Assembly (NCBI GenBank): GCA_023416135.1
Contig: JAEZIF010000122.1
Location: 1-15,400, forward strand
DNA: 15,400 nt
Direction: 5' to 3'
Source of the DNA: Pseudomonadota bacterium
GTDB taxonomy: Bacteria; Pseudomonadota; Alphaproteobacteria; Reyranellales; Reyranellaceae
Of the stretch, positions 6,260 to 13,992 are shown piece after piece (the stretch's first letter is position 1; every line of letters starts with the position of its first letter). The position numbers and the translations under genes were made by a program. The notes under the pieces are model-generated. The model worked only from the letters and a program-made list of their open reading frames with translations, was not told the DNA's origin and searched no databases.

Positions 6260-7237
6260 ATGACCAAACTGTTGCGCCGCGCTGTGCTCGCGGCAGGCCT
6301 TGCTGCGCCGCTTCTCGCGCGCCACGGGTTCGCGCAGGGCAGCTGGCCGAAGGGTCCGGTGCGCTGGATCGTGGCCTTCGCCGCGGGCGGCGCGGCCGAC
6401 ACGGTGGCGCGCAATGTCGGCGCCCGGGTCTCGGAGATCATCGGCCAGCAGGTCATCGTCGACAACCGCACCGGCGGCAACTCCCTGGTGGCGGCCAACG
6501 CCGTCCTGCAGTCGCCGCGCGACGGCCAGACCTTCCTGATCGATGCCGCCAACCAGCTCACCAATCCGCTCCTGATCAAGGACCTGCCGTTCGACTACGA
6601 GAAGACCTGGCTGCCGGTGACCAAGCTCTCGGACTTCCCGCAGGTCCTGGCGGTGAAGCAGGAATTTCCGGCGAAAACCCTGCAGGAATACATCGCCGAG
6701 GCCAAGGCGAAGCCGGCCACGATCAGCTACGGCACGCCGCCCGCCGCCGGCATGGGCCACATGGCGGGCGAAGAGCTGCAACGCCGCGCCGGCATCAAGC
6801 TGATCCATGCCCCCTATCGCGGCGGCGCCGATGCCGCGCGCGACATCGGCGCCGGTGCGGTCGATTCGGTGATCATCACCACCAGCTCGATCCGCCCGCC
6901 GCTGGCGGCAGGGCGCGTGCGCCTCCTCGCCGTCACGAGCCTGCAGCGCGTCGCCATCTTCCCCGACGTGCCGACCGTCGCCGAATCGGGCTACCCAGGC
7001 TACGACATGATCGACTGGAACGGCCTGTTCGCGGCGACGGGCACGCCGGCGGAGCTGATCGGCCGCATGCAGGCCGTCTGCGCCGAGGCGATCAAGGACG
7101 CCAAGGTCAAGGAGCGGCTGGATGCGGCAGGCGCGGTGCTCACCGCCAACACGCCCGCCGAGTTCAAGGCCTGGCTGGAGGGCCAGCGCACCTTGCTCGC
7201 CAAGCTGATCACCGAGGGCAACATCAAGCTGGGCTGA
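6260..7237 (+). CDS. Bug/TctC-type periplasmic solute receptor
   Basis: A 325-residue periplasmic binding protein of the tripartite tricarboxylate receptor (TctC/Bug) family, which binds carboxylates, amides or related small molecules. It has a signal peptide at 1-25 (MTKLLRRAVLAAGLAAPLLA, likely cleaved after FA), then VRWIVAFAAGGAADTVAR with the ligand-contacting D47, VIVDNRTGGNSLVAAN, and HAPYRGGADA (183-192) that lines the pocket. The Arg pair followed by a hydrophobic run could also be read as a weak Tat signal. Start ATG is 7 bases past the dehydrogenase stop, with GGAG at 6247-6250. No TctA/TctB membrane partners lie nearby, a common situation for expanded Bug receptors. It ends the five-gene block; the last 14 bases overlap the convergent MFS gene. 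Confidence 0.9.
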   Translation: MTKLLRRAVLAAGLAAPLLARHGFAQGSWPKGPVRWIVAFAAGGAADTVARNVGARVSEIIGQQVIVDNRTGGNSLVAANAVLQSPRDGQTFLIDAANQLTNPLLIKDLPFDYEKTWLPVTKLSDFPQVLAVKQEFPAKTLQEYIAEAKAKPATISYGTPPAAGMGHMAGEELQRRAGIKLIHAPYRGGADAARDIGAGAVDSVIITTSSIRPPLAAGRVRLLAVTSLQRVAIFPDVPTVAESGYPGYDMIDWNGLFAATGTPAELIGRMQAVCAEAIKDAKVKERLDAAGAVLTANTPAEFKAWLEGQRTLLAKLITEGNIKLG

Positions 7238-8476
7238 GCGATACCCTGTACGACTCCCGGAACGACAGCAGCGCCAGGAACGACATCGCCGCGGCCGCCA
7301 TGATCATGAAGGCCGGGCTGTAGTTGTTGGCGGTGCGCTCGACCAGCCAGGTCGCGACCAGGGGGCTCAACCCGCCGACGACGCCAAGGGTCACGTTGTA
7401 TCCGAGCGCAATCACGGTGCAGCGCACCTCGGTCGGCACCGCCTCCACCATCAAGGCGGGCTGACACCCTACGAAGGTACCGACCGAGACCACGAAGCCC
7501 AGTTGGCCCAGCAGCACCACCGCGGGGTCGGCACTGTGCATCAACCAGAACAGCGGCCACGCGGCCACGAAGGCGACGGCGGTGGCGGCCATCAGGACGG
7601 GCCTGCGACCGACGCGATCGGACAGCCAGGCCATCGCCAGCATCAGCGGCAAGAGCACTGTCATGCTGATCGTGTTGATGCCGAGCGCCTGCGCCGGCGC
7701 TATGCCGTCGACCAACTGCAGCCAGCTCACGATGTAGACGAACATCAGGTAGAAGCCGACCGAGTTGAAGATCGACAGCGCCGCGAGCCGCAGCAGGAGT
7801 GGCCGGTGATCACGCAACGTGGCGAGGAACGACGTCGCGCCCTTCTCCGCTTTCGACTCCTCGTGGATGCCACGGCGCAGGAAGAAGCCCGCCAGCCCGA
7901 CGACCAGGCCCAGCATGAAGGGAATGCGCCAGCCCCAGCTCTCCAGGGCGGCTTCCGACATCACCGAGGCGAGCGCGGCGCCGGTCGCGGAGCCCGCCAG
8001 GATGCCGCCGACCGCGCCGCAGCAGCCCACGGCGCCGACCAGGCCGCGGCTGCCCGGCCTGGCGTGCTCGACCATGAAGACGATCGAGGTCGTATACTCT
8101 CCGCCCACCGACAGGCCTTGGATCATGCGCAGCAGCGTCAGCAGGATCGGCGCGGCAATACCCAGAGTCTGGTAGCCCGGCAGAACGCCGACCAGAAAGG
8201 TCGGGATGGCCATCGCCGCCACCGAGAAGGTGAGCGCGGCGCAACGGCCCAGACGATCGCCGATATGGCCGATCAGTGCGCCGCCGACCGGGCGCATAAG
8301 GAAGCCGACGGCAAAGATGCCGAACGCGGCCAGCACCTGTGCGACCGTGTCCTCGCTGGGGAAGAAGGCGCGGCCGATGGCGGCGGCGAAGTAGCCGTAG
8401 ACCGCGAAGTCGTACCACTCCAGAACGTTGCCGATGCGCCGGCGGCGATGATCCTCCTGGTGTTCGCGCGCGCCAT
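7224..8476 (-). pseudogene. MFS transporter of the metabolite:H+ symporter type, apparently frameshifted at the N-terminus
   Basis: A 12-helix major-facilitator transporter related to the ProP/citrate-type symporters. The intact frame (stop at 7224) contains IGNVLEWYDFAVYGYF, the family motif GHIGDRLGR, RMIQGLSVGGEYTTS and a second-half WLSDRVGRRPV. This frame has no ATG, GTG or TTG upstream of GTG 8336, which would delete the first helix. A different frame starts ATG at 8476 and reads MARANTRRIIAAG, the expected leader. Joining them requires one extra base near 8436, giving AAG(A)IGNVLEW, about 417 residues, a normal length. It is therefore either a genuine one-base deletion or a sequence error. 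The gene lies 42 bases after the ClC gene, probably cotranscribed, and its last 14 bases overlap the convergent Bug gene. The substrate is unknown. Confidence 0.75.
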
Positions 8477-8518
8477 GCCTATTCCGTCCGATCGCGTTGA
8501 AGTCAGGGTGCCAGGCTC

Positions 8519-9904
8519 TCAGCGCGCGTCGGAGCGCGGCGGTACGTCGATGCCTACCGGCGAGGACGAGGTGGCCACCGGCGCCGACGGCGTACGGCCG
8601 GCGAGCCGCTCCGAGCGCTCGAACAGCACCTCGTAGATCGGCCGACCGCCGAGGGCCTGGGCGACGACATGCGCCGTCACGCAGGTCACCATCAGCGGCA
8701 GGATCAATTCGAAGGCGCCGGTCAGCTCGACCACCAGCACGACGCCGACCAGGGGCGCGCGGATCGTCGACGAGAACAGCCCGCCCATCGCCGCCACGGC
8801 GAAGGCGGCGCCGGTCAGCGGCGGCACGGCGAGCGACGAGCGGACCAGCGCGATCTCGACCAGCAGCCCGAAGATCAGGCCGACCGTGGTGCCGAAGGTC
8901 AGCAGGGGGGAGAAGATGCCGGCCGGCACACCCAGCGGATAGCTCGCCATGGTGCCGACGAAGCGCACGACGGCGATCAGCAGCAGGGTCTTGAGCGGCA
9001 GGTCGGCCTCCGGCATTTCAGGGATCAGCCTCTCGCCACCGCCTACCGCCATCGGCACGAGGAAGGCGAGCGCACCGATCGCCGCGCCGACGATGATCGG
9101 ATAGAGGAACGGCACGCGCGCGAAGGCCTTGGCCCGCCGGTCGAGCGCCATCACCAGCGTCTTGTTGAAGACGATCCCCAGGACTCCGAGTGCGGCCCCC
9201 AGCAGCATGAAGATCGGCAGCATCGCCAGCGGCAGCGCGTCGGTGTCGATCCTGAACTGCGGCGCCGTCCCGCCCACCAGTTCCATGCCGAAGGCGCTGG
9301 ACGCCGACGCGACGATCACCGCGACGTAGGAGCGGAAGGTGTAGCGGAATTGCCTGCGCGTCTCCTCGATCACGAAAAGCACGGCGGCGAGCGGCGCGTT
9401 GAAGGCGGCCGCGAGCCCCGCCGCCGCCCCGGCCGCAAGCAGCGCATGAAAATCCATCCTGTCGAGCCGCAGCCATTCGGCCAGCGCCGCGCCGATCGAC
9501 GCGCCCATATGGATGGTCGGCCCCTCGCGTCCGCCGACGATCCCCGAGGACAGGCCGAGCACACCGCCGACGAACTTGACTGGCAGCACACGCCGCCAAC
9601 GCACCTCGCGTCCGCTCTCCATCGTGCCCTCGACCTCGGGCACGCCGCTGCCCGCCGCCTCGGGCGCAACGTAGCGGGTCAGCAGATAGGCGAGCGTAAT
9701 GGCGACGGCGGCAACAGCGGCGCCGGCGGCGATAGTGAGTGGCCCGGTTCCCATCTGCTGCGCCAGCCAGTGCGGCCACTGCAACAGCCGATCGACGGCA
9801 AGATGAAAGGCGGCACCGACGACGCCGGTGGCGAAGCCGCAGCCGCCGGCAATCCAGTAGAACAGACGGTCGGTGATCCGGCGACGCCCTTCGTCGGCAC
9901 TCAC
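8519..9904 (-). CDS. ClC-type chloride/proton antiporter
   Basis: A 461-residue polytopic inner-membrane protein of the ClC family, which exchanges Cl- for H+ and, in bacteria, helps acid resistance or charge balancing. The signature elements are all present: GSGVPEVEG (85-93, selectivity-filter serine), GREGPTIHMGA (125-135) with external gating Glu E127, the inner proton-pathway Glu in FVIEETRRQF (E181 by alignment with E. coli E203), GIFSPLLTFGT (329-339) and RPIYEVL with the chloride-coordinating Tyr Y424. Together these predict a coupled exchanger rather than a channel. No C-terminal CBS pair, unlike many ClC proteins; the tail after residue 430 is short and Pro/Ser-rich. The start is GTG at 9904, with a weak Shine-Dalgarno. 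It sits between the Tat-exported hydrolase and the MFS gene and is probably cotranscribed with both. Confident in family, not in physiological role. Confidence 0.92.
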   Translation of the reverse strand: MSADEGRRRITDRLFYWIAGGCGFATGVVGAAFHLAVDRLLQWPHWLAQQMGTGPLTIAAGAAVAAVAITLAYLLTRYVAPEAAGSGVPEVEGTMESGREVRWRRVLPVKFVGGVLGLSSGIVGGREGPTIHMGASIGAALAEWLRLDRMDFHALLAAGAAAGLAAAFNAPLAAVLFVIEETRRQFRYTFRSYVAVIVASASSAFGMELVGGTAPQFRIDTDALPLAMLPIFMLLGAALGVLGIVFNKTLVMALDRRAKAFARVPFLYPIIVGAAIGALAFLVPMAVGGGERLIPEMPEADLPLKTLLLIAVVRFVGTMASYPLGVPAGIFSPLLTFGTTVGLIFGLLVEIALVRSSLAVPPLTGAAFAVAAMGGLFSSTIRAPLVGVVLVVELTGAFELILPLMVTCVTAHVVAQALGGRPIYEVLFERSERLAGRTPSAPVATSSSPVGIDVPPRSDAR

Positions 9905-9923
9905 GTCAGCGGCCCAGCTGTGA

Positions 9924-10838
9924 TTAAACGACGTTCTTCTTGAAGAAGGCGATGGTGCGCTCCCACGACAGCTTGGCCGCCGCCTCCTGGTAGCGCGGCG
10001 TCGAGTTGTTGTGGAAGCCGTGCTGCGTGCCGGGATAGATGTACATCTCGTACGGCACGTTCGCCGCCTTCAGCGCCGCCTCGTAGGCCGGCCACATGGC
10101 GTTTATGCGCTCGTCGTTCTCGGCGTACTGGACCATCAGCGGCGCCTTGATCGAGGCCACAGAGGCCGTGTCCGCCGCCGCGCCGTAGTACGGCACCGCC
10201 GCCTGCAGGTCGGCACCCAAGGTCGCCGCCAGAAAGTTCGTGGTACCGCCGCCCCAGCAAAAGCCGGTGGCACCGAGCTTGCCGTTGGATAGCTCGTGCG
10301 CCTTCAGATAGCGCGCGCTGTTTACCATGTCGGTGCGCAGCTTGGCCTGGTCGAGCTTGGCCTGCAGCGTGCGGCCGTCATCGTCGTTGCCGGGATAGCC
10401 GCCGACCGGAAACAGGCCGTCCGGAGCCAGCGCCAAGAAGCCAGCGACGGCGGCGCGTCGCGCCACGTCTTCGATGTATGGATTGAGGCCGCGATTCTCG
10501 TGGATCACCAGGACGGAGGGAAACGGACCGTTGCCGGCGGGCTGCACCAGGTAGCCGCGCATCTGGCCAGAGCTTCCGCCCGGCGACGGATAGGTGACAT
10601 ATCGCGCCTTGATGCGGTCGTCGGTGAAGGAGATGGTCTGCGCCCGCGCATATTGCGGCAGCAGCGCCTGCGCCATGGCGAGGCCGCCCACGGCGACCAC
10701 TGCGGCGCGCGACAGGAAGGCGCGCCGGTCGATACGGCCGTGGCAGTATTCGTCGTAGAGATCGAAGACGCGCTGGTCGATCCAGCTTTGCGTCACCGGC
10801 GACAATTGCAGTCTGTCGAGCTCACCCGTCGTACCCAT
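9924..10838 (-). CDS. Tat-exported dienelactone hydrolase family protein
   Basis: A 304-residue alpha/beta hydrolase of the dienelactone hydrolase (carboxymethylenebutenolidase) family, which opens lactones or cleaves esters. The catalytic triad can be read as C194 (GFCWGGG), D242 (AENDERIN) and H273 (GTQHGFHN), and E114 (VIHENRGL) matches the Glu that activates the Cys in the family. The N-terminus is extended: about 35 residues precede a twin-arginine signal (DRRAFLSRAAVVAVGGLAMA, R38-R39, cleavage near residue 66, YARA), so the enzyme is likely folded in the cytoplasm and exported. The ATG at 10838 is chosen over the adjacent GTG because AGGAGG is 6 bases upstream. It follows the SDR gene by 42 bases and precedes ClC by 19. 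Substrate unknown; this may be a general esterase. Confidence 0.88.
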   Translation of the reverse strand: MGTTGELDRLQLSPVTQSWIDQRVFDLYDEYCHGRIDRRAFLSRAAVVAVGGLAMAQALLPQYARAQTISFTDDRIKARYVTYPSPGGSSGQMRGYLVQPAGNGPFPSVLVIHENRGLNPYIEDVARRAAVAGFLALAPDGLFPVGGYPGNDDDGRTLQAKLDQAKLRTDMVNSARYLKAHELSNGKLGATGFCWGGGTTNFLAATLGADLQAAVPYYGAAADTASVASIKAPLMVQYAENDERINAMWPAYEAALKAANVPYEMYIYPGTQHGFHNNSTPRYQEAAAKLSWERTIAFFKKNVV

Positions 10839-10880
10839 CACCCCCCTCCTTCGCGCTTCACTTAAGCTACCCTGCAGCCT

Positions 10881-11648
10881 CTATGAGGCCAACCCTATAC
10901 GGCTGCGGAACGTATCGTCGCGCATCGAAGCGTCCTGGCCGATCAGGTCGTCGCTCGCCGAGGTGCAGAGATGGACCAGCCCGCGCACCGCGTGCTCGAC
11001 CGGCGACAGGTTGGCACGCGGGATCTGGCTGATCGAGTTCATGCCGGAGGCGCGGATCTTGCCCTGCATGTCGGTGTCGATCGTGCCCGGCGAGAAGCCG
11101 AAGACGCGGATGCCCTTGCCTTTGGTCTCGAGTTCGATCGCCCGGGTCAGCATGGCCAGCCCCGCCTTGCCCGAGCAGTAGGCGCTCCAGCCTTCGAGAG
11201 GCCGGTAGGCCGCGCCTGACGACACGTTCACGATCGTGCCGCCGCCCTTCGCCAGCATCTCCGGCAGCACTGCGCGCACGGCATTGTAGGCGCCTATGAG
11301 GTTGATCGTGATGTTGTTCGCCCAGGCCCGGGGATCGGAGGTCGCGATTTCGGAGATCGGCTCGATCACGCCCGCGTTGTTGACCAGGATGTCGAGCCCG
11401 CCCAGTCGCGCCTTGGTCTCGGCAACGAGCTTCTGCACCGCGCCGTAGTCCGACACATCACATGCCGTTGCCTCGGCTCGACCGCCCTTGGCCGTGATTT
11501 CGTGCGCGACAGCTGCGGACAGCGCGCCATCGCGCGCCACCAGCATGACCGCCGCACCGGCGTCACCCAGTGCGCGTGCCACGCCCTCGCCCAGGCCGCG
11601 GCTGGCACCTGTGACGAGCGCGACCTTTCCCTTCAATTCACTGGACAC
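10881..11648 (-). CDS. short-chain dehydrogenase/reductase
   Basis: A 255-residue classical SDR, an NAD(P)-dependent oxidoreductase acting on alcohols, ketones or sugars. Key features: cofactor motif TGASRGLG (13-20), structural NNAG (90-93) and the catalytic set S143 or S144 (NVSSGAAY), Y157 and K161 (YCSGK). An Arg near residue 39 (LVARD), after the second strand, suggests NADP preference. The start is GTG at 11648 with AGGAGG 4 bases upstream, since no ATG lies nearby. It is divergent from the TPR gene across 65 bases and is the first gene of the SDR-hydrolase-ClC-MFS block. The end of the protein, DASMRDDTFRSRIGL, is a plausible C-terminus. The physiological substrate is not evident. Confidence 0.9.
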   Translation of the reverse strand: MSSELKGKVALVTGASRGLGEGVARALGDAGAAVMLVARDGALSAAVAHEITAKGGRAEATACDVSDYGAVQKLVAETKARLGGLDILVNNAGVIEPISEIATSDPRAWANNITINLIGAYNAVRAVLPEMLAKGGGTIVNVSSGAAYRPLEGWSAYCSGKAGLAMLTRAIELETKGKGIRVFGFSPGTIDTDMQGKIRASGMNSISQIPRANLSPVEHAVRGLVHLCTSASDDLIGQDASMRDDTFRSRIGLAS

Positions 11649-11713
11649 GAGACCTCCTGCGCCAAGAAGATCAGACCAATAACATCGGCCTCCAGTCAGG
11701 GGAAATCGTCTTC
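11649..11713. promoter_or_regulatory. divergent promoter region between SDR and TPR genes
   Basis: These 65 bases must carry the control elements for two divergent genes. Visible are AGGAGG for the SDR and a GGGGAAA Shine-Dalgarno for the TPR gene. A possible minus-strand TTTCCC, 17 bases, TTATTG pair is too weak to call. No dyad operator is apparent. Confidence 0.3.
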
Positions 11714-13009
11714 ATGCTTCTCGATCGATACGGGCTTCCGCTCAGCACCTCGTCCACCGCCGCGCGCGATGCCTATGTCGCCGGCGTCGATTGCGTGCTG
11801 TCGGCGGCCCATGGCGATCAGGCGCATCTCGGGCGCGCCGTCGCGGCCGATCCAGATTTCGCCCTGGCCCATGCGGCCCTTGCCCGCGGCCGTTTCCTCA
11901 TGGCGGACGTCCCCGGAGCCCGGCAGTCGGCCGCCCGCGCCCGCGAGCTCGCCCCCAAGACGACTGCGCGCGAGCAAGGCCACGTCGATGTGCTCTGCCT
12001 CGCCATCGAAGGCAAGCCGGTCGAGGCATTCGCGGCCACCCGCAGCCATCTCGCCCGGCATCCGCGCGACGCCATGGTCGCCTCCCCCGCTACCGGCGTG
12101 TTCGGCCTGATCGGCTTCAGCGGCCGCCAGGGCCGCGAGCCGGAACAGGTCGAGTTCCTCGATGCTCTGAAGCCGCATCTTGCCGACGACTGGTGGTTCC
12201 AGGCCGTCTATGCCTTCGCGCTGGAGGAGCACGGCCGGCTCGACGAAGCGCTCGAGCTTATCGAGCGCAGCATGGCCACCAATCCCGGGAACGCCCACGG
12301 CGCCCATATCAAGGCTCACGTCCTGTACGAGATGGGCGAGGATCGCAGGGCACTCGACTATCTCGATTCATGGCTGCCGACCTATGAGCGAGAAGGCCTG
12401 ATGCACTGCCACATCTCGTGGCACGTGGCGCTGTTCGCCATGATGCTGGGCGACGTCGAGCGCGCCTGGCAGGTCTACCAGGCGCAGGTCCATCCCGGCG
12501 GCGCGTGGGGCCCGGCCCTCAACGTTGCCACCGACGCGCCGGCCTTCCTGTGGCGCGCCGAGCTCGCCGGCCACGGCCGCAAGTCGTCGCTGTGGGACGA
12601 GGTGCACGCCTACGGCCAGAAATCCTTTCCCAAGCCCGGTATCGCCTTCGTCGACGTGCACCGTGCGCTGGCCGCCGTCGCCGCCGGCGATCGCGACGGC
12701 ATCGCGGCCTATGTCGCCGAGCTCGAGCAGCGTGCCGCCTCCGGCCGCTCACCCGCAGGCGACGTGGTCCCGCGACTGGCAAACGGCCTGTCCGCCTACG
12801 GTGACGGTGACTGGGCGAAGGCCATCGCCATCCTCGAACCGGCACTGGCCGAGACCGTGCGGATCGGCGGCAGCCGTGCTCAGCGTGACCTGATCGAGAA
12901 CACGCTGCTCGCGGCCTACCTCAAGGCCGGCCGAGACGCCGATGCCCGACGGCTGGTCGCGTCCCATGCCGACCGCCGGCCCTCGGTGCGGGTGGCCGGT
13001 TTGACCTGA
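11714..13009 (+). CDS. TTC38-like tetratricopeptide repeat protein
   Basis: A 431-residue soluble helical-repeat protein that resembles bacterial members of the tetratricopeptide repeat protein 38 group. It opens MLLDRYGLPLSTSSTAARDA, carries TPR-like helices such as ADPDFALAHAALARGRFLMA, WWFQAVYAFALEEHGRLDEA, EALELIERSMATNPGNAHGA and AHVLYEMGEDRRALDYLDSW, and the characteristic HISWHVALFAMMLGDVERAW segment. Members are of unknown biochemical function; a scaffolding or binding role is inferred from the fold. There is no signal peptide or transmembrane segment. The ATG at 11714 is supported by GGGGAAA 8 bases upstream. It is divergent from the SDR block and probably monocistronic, and its 3' end may overlap a small antisense gene by 89 bases. 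Confidence 0.82.
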   Translation: MLLDRYGLPLSTSSTAARDAYVAGVDCVLSAAHGDQAHLGRAVAADPDFALAHAALARGRFLMADVPGARQSAARARELAPKTTAREQGHVDVLCLAIEGKPVEAFAATRSHLARHPRDAMVASPATGVFGLIGFSGRQGREPEQVEFLDALKPHLADDWWFQAVYAFALEEHGRLDEALELIERSMATNPGNAHGAHIKAHVLYEMGEDRRALDYLDSWLPTYEREGLMHCHISWHVALFAMMLGDVERAWQVYQAQVHPGGAWGPALNVATDAPAFLWRAELAGHGRKSSLWDEVHAYGQKSFPKPGIAFVDVHRALAAVAAGDRDGIAAYVAELEQRAASGRSPAGDVVPRLANGLSAYGDGDWAKAIAILEPALAETVRIGGSRAQRDLIENTLLAAYLKAGRDADARRLVASHADRRPSVRVAGLT

Positions 13010-13211
13010 CCAGCCGCGTGGCCGGTGCCTGATCAATCGGCAATTCTGTTCTTGCCAGGTCGTAGGATGCGGCCGTCGCCAGTCCCGCGTCCGCCGGAGG
13101 GGACACCACTGCCCTCAGGCCATCGCGCCCCGATGCCGGCCCCAGTTCCGAGGCGAAAGCGAAGGTCAGGGTCAGCGCTGCAGCGACGATCACGTTCAGG
13201 AGAGTGTTCAT
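12921..13211 (-). CDS. possible small exported protein (hypothetical)
   Basis: A 96-residue open frame with a convincing start but uncertain reality. The ATG at 13211 follows GGAG by 6 bases. The first 22 residues, MNTLLNVIVAAALTLTFAFA, form a clean signal peptide or membrane anchor. The rest has no known domain and becomes Arg/Pro-rich where it runs antisense into the last 89 bases of the TPR gene, suggesting the true end could be earlier or that the frame is decayed. Its leader and its position beside the exported PepSY-like gene raise the possibility that it is a relative that lost its C-terminal domain. Treat as tentative. Confidence 0.35.
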   Translation of the reverse strand: MNTLLNVIVAAALTLTFAFASELGPASGRDGLRAVVSPPADAGLATAASYDLARTELPIDQAPATRLVRSNRPPAPRAGGRHGTRPAVGHRRLGRP

Positions 13212-13388
13212 GAGCCACTCCGATGGTTGGCCCGCCATGAACGATCCCTAGCAGCTCGACACCTGGGGTGATGTGGCGTTCACCACACTTCGTGCGAGAA
13301 GTTGTGTGCCTCAAGGTCAGCAAAAAGGCGATGTCGATGAAGTCTGGGCGCGGGTGGCGCGCAGCTCATGGAAGCAAACGGCAAGTAG
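13212..13388. other. intergenic stretch with no assigned gene
   Basis: Together with the possible small gene before it, this belongs to a 379-base gap (13010-13388) between the TPR stop and the second PepSY-like gene. It has slightly lower GC and an AAAAA run near 13321. A weak bulged hairpin sits at 13284-13306 and a 5-bp stem, GCGCG/CGCGC, near 13348. Neither is followed by a U-tract, so no terminator is called. Confidence 0.4.
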
Positions 13389-13838
13389 TCACTCGGTCAG
13401 GACTCGCCCCGCTTCGTCCACGACGACGACGATCTCGGTCGTCCCGCGATAGGCCTTGGCCCGCCAGGTGCCGTTCGCAGCCTTGTCGACGATGCGCACG
13501 CTTTTGTAGCCATCTGCCTCGATCGCCACCTTGGCAGCCGCCCTGTCGAGGCCGCCATGGGACGGTGTCTTTCCCTCGGACTGGGCCAGTTCGTCGGACG
13601 CGACCGCAGCCGGCCGCGCTGGAGCGCTTCGCACCACTGGAACCGGCTGCTGCTGCGCCCGAAGCTCGCTGGAGGCGGTGCTCACGGGCACAGATGCATG
13701 GCTGACCGAGCCGACCGCGGATCCAGGCTTTGCTCCAGGCGACGCGACGGGTAGGGATTCCGGCGCCGGCGCCAGGAAAGCTGCGCCGATGAGAGCGACC
13801 AGAGCGATCGCGTTGAACAGATTGTTCAGCATGGCCAT
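13389..13838 (-). CDS. second exported protein with PepSY-like C-terminal domain
   Basis: A 149-residue predicted exported protein. Residues 1-25 (MAMLNNLFNAIALVALIGAA, then FLAPA) form a signal peptide or N-terminal anchor; 26-98 are a Pro/Ala/Ser-rich linker; 100-149 form a compact domain (AIEADGYKSVRI, NGTWRAKAYRG, VVVDEAGRVLTE). This domain aligns over about 45 residues with the end of the 831-1364 product: both share IExDGYKxV, GxW, KAxRG and VDxxGxVxT. The linkers differ. The start could be ATG 13838 or ATG 13832; 13838 is used because it is nearer a GGGGGG stretch, though neither site is strong. The gene is divergent from the second Bug receptor across 154 bases. Function unknown; a periplasmic PepSY-type role is inferred. 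Confidence 0.75.
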   Translation of the reverse strand: MAMLNNLFNAIALVALIGAAFLAPAPESLPVASPGAKPGSAVGSVSHASVPVSTASSELRAQQQPVPVVRSAPARPAAVASDELAQSEGKTPSHGGLDRAAAKVAIEADGYKSVRIVDKAANGTWRAKAYRGTTEIVVVVDEAGRVLTE

Positions 13839-13921
13839 GCCCCCCGGCTCGATCCAGGACCGTCTGGTAGCAGGCTCGCCGGCAGCGCTCTGTGACTCTT
13901 GCCACGCTGCTGGCCCTCGAA

Positions 13922-13951
13922 GTGACAAGGCGTCTGGCCGCAAAGTAGAGT
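13922..13951 (+). promoter_or_regulatory. candidate promoter for the second Bug receptor
   Basis: GTGACA at 13922-13927 (5 of 6 to TTGACA) is followed after 18 bases by TAGAGT at 13946-13951 (4 of 6 to TATAAT). Transcription would begin near 13958, inside the adjoining dyad at 13951-13979, which would place that dyad at the operator or 5'-end position. Predicted by eye only. Confidence 0.3.
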
Positions 13952-13979
13952 TCCCGGCGCCGGCGAGATAAGCCGGGAA
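13951..13979 (+). promoter_or_regulatory. inverted repeat between promoter and Shine-Dalgarno of the Bug gene
   Basis: TTCCCGGC (13951-13958) and GCCGGGAA (13972-13979) are perfect reverse complements around a 13-base loop, ending one base before the GGGAGGAA ribosome site. It could be an operator for a regulator or an RNA hairpin that limits access to the start at 13993. Confidence 0.5.
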
Positions 13980-13992
13980 TGGGAGGAACCCG

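Noticed and set aside
5390..6808. Long open frame (472 codons) antisense to the dehydrogenase and Bug genes
   Set aside because: High-GC antisense shadow; no recognisable domain, Arg/Ala/Val-rich composition, and both sense genes carry clear family motifs.
10839..10841. GTG at 10841 as the dienelactone hydrolase start
   Set aside because: The GTG is only 3 bases from AGGAGG; the adjacent ATG at 10838 has a better 6-base spacing.
13284..13306. Hairpin CACACTTC / GAAG-T-TGTG as a terminator
   Set aside because: The stem has a bulge, only 8 base pairs, and no U-tract on either strand.
13033..13323. 96-codon minus-strand open frame in the 13010-13388 gap
   Set aside because: No signal peptide, domain or ribosome site; it overlaps the better-supported frame starting at 13211.
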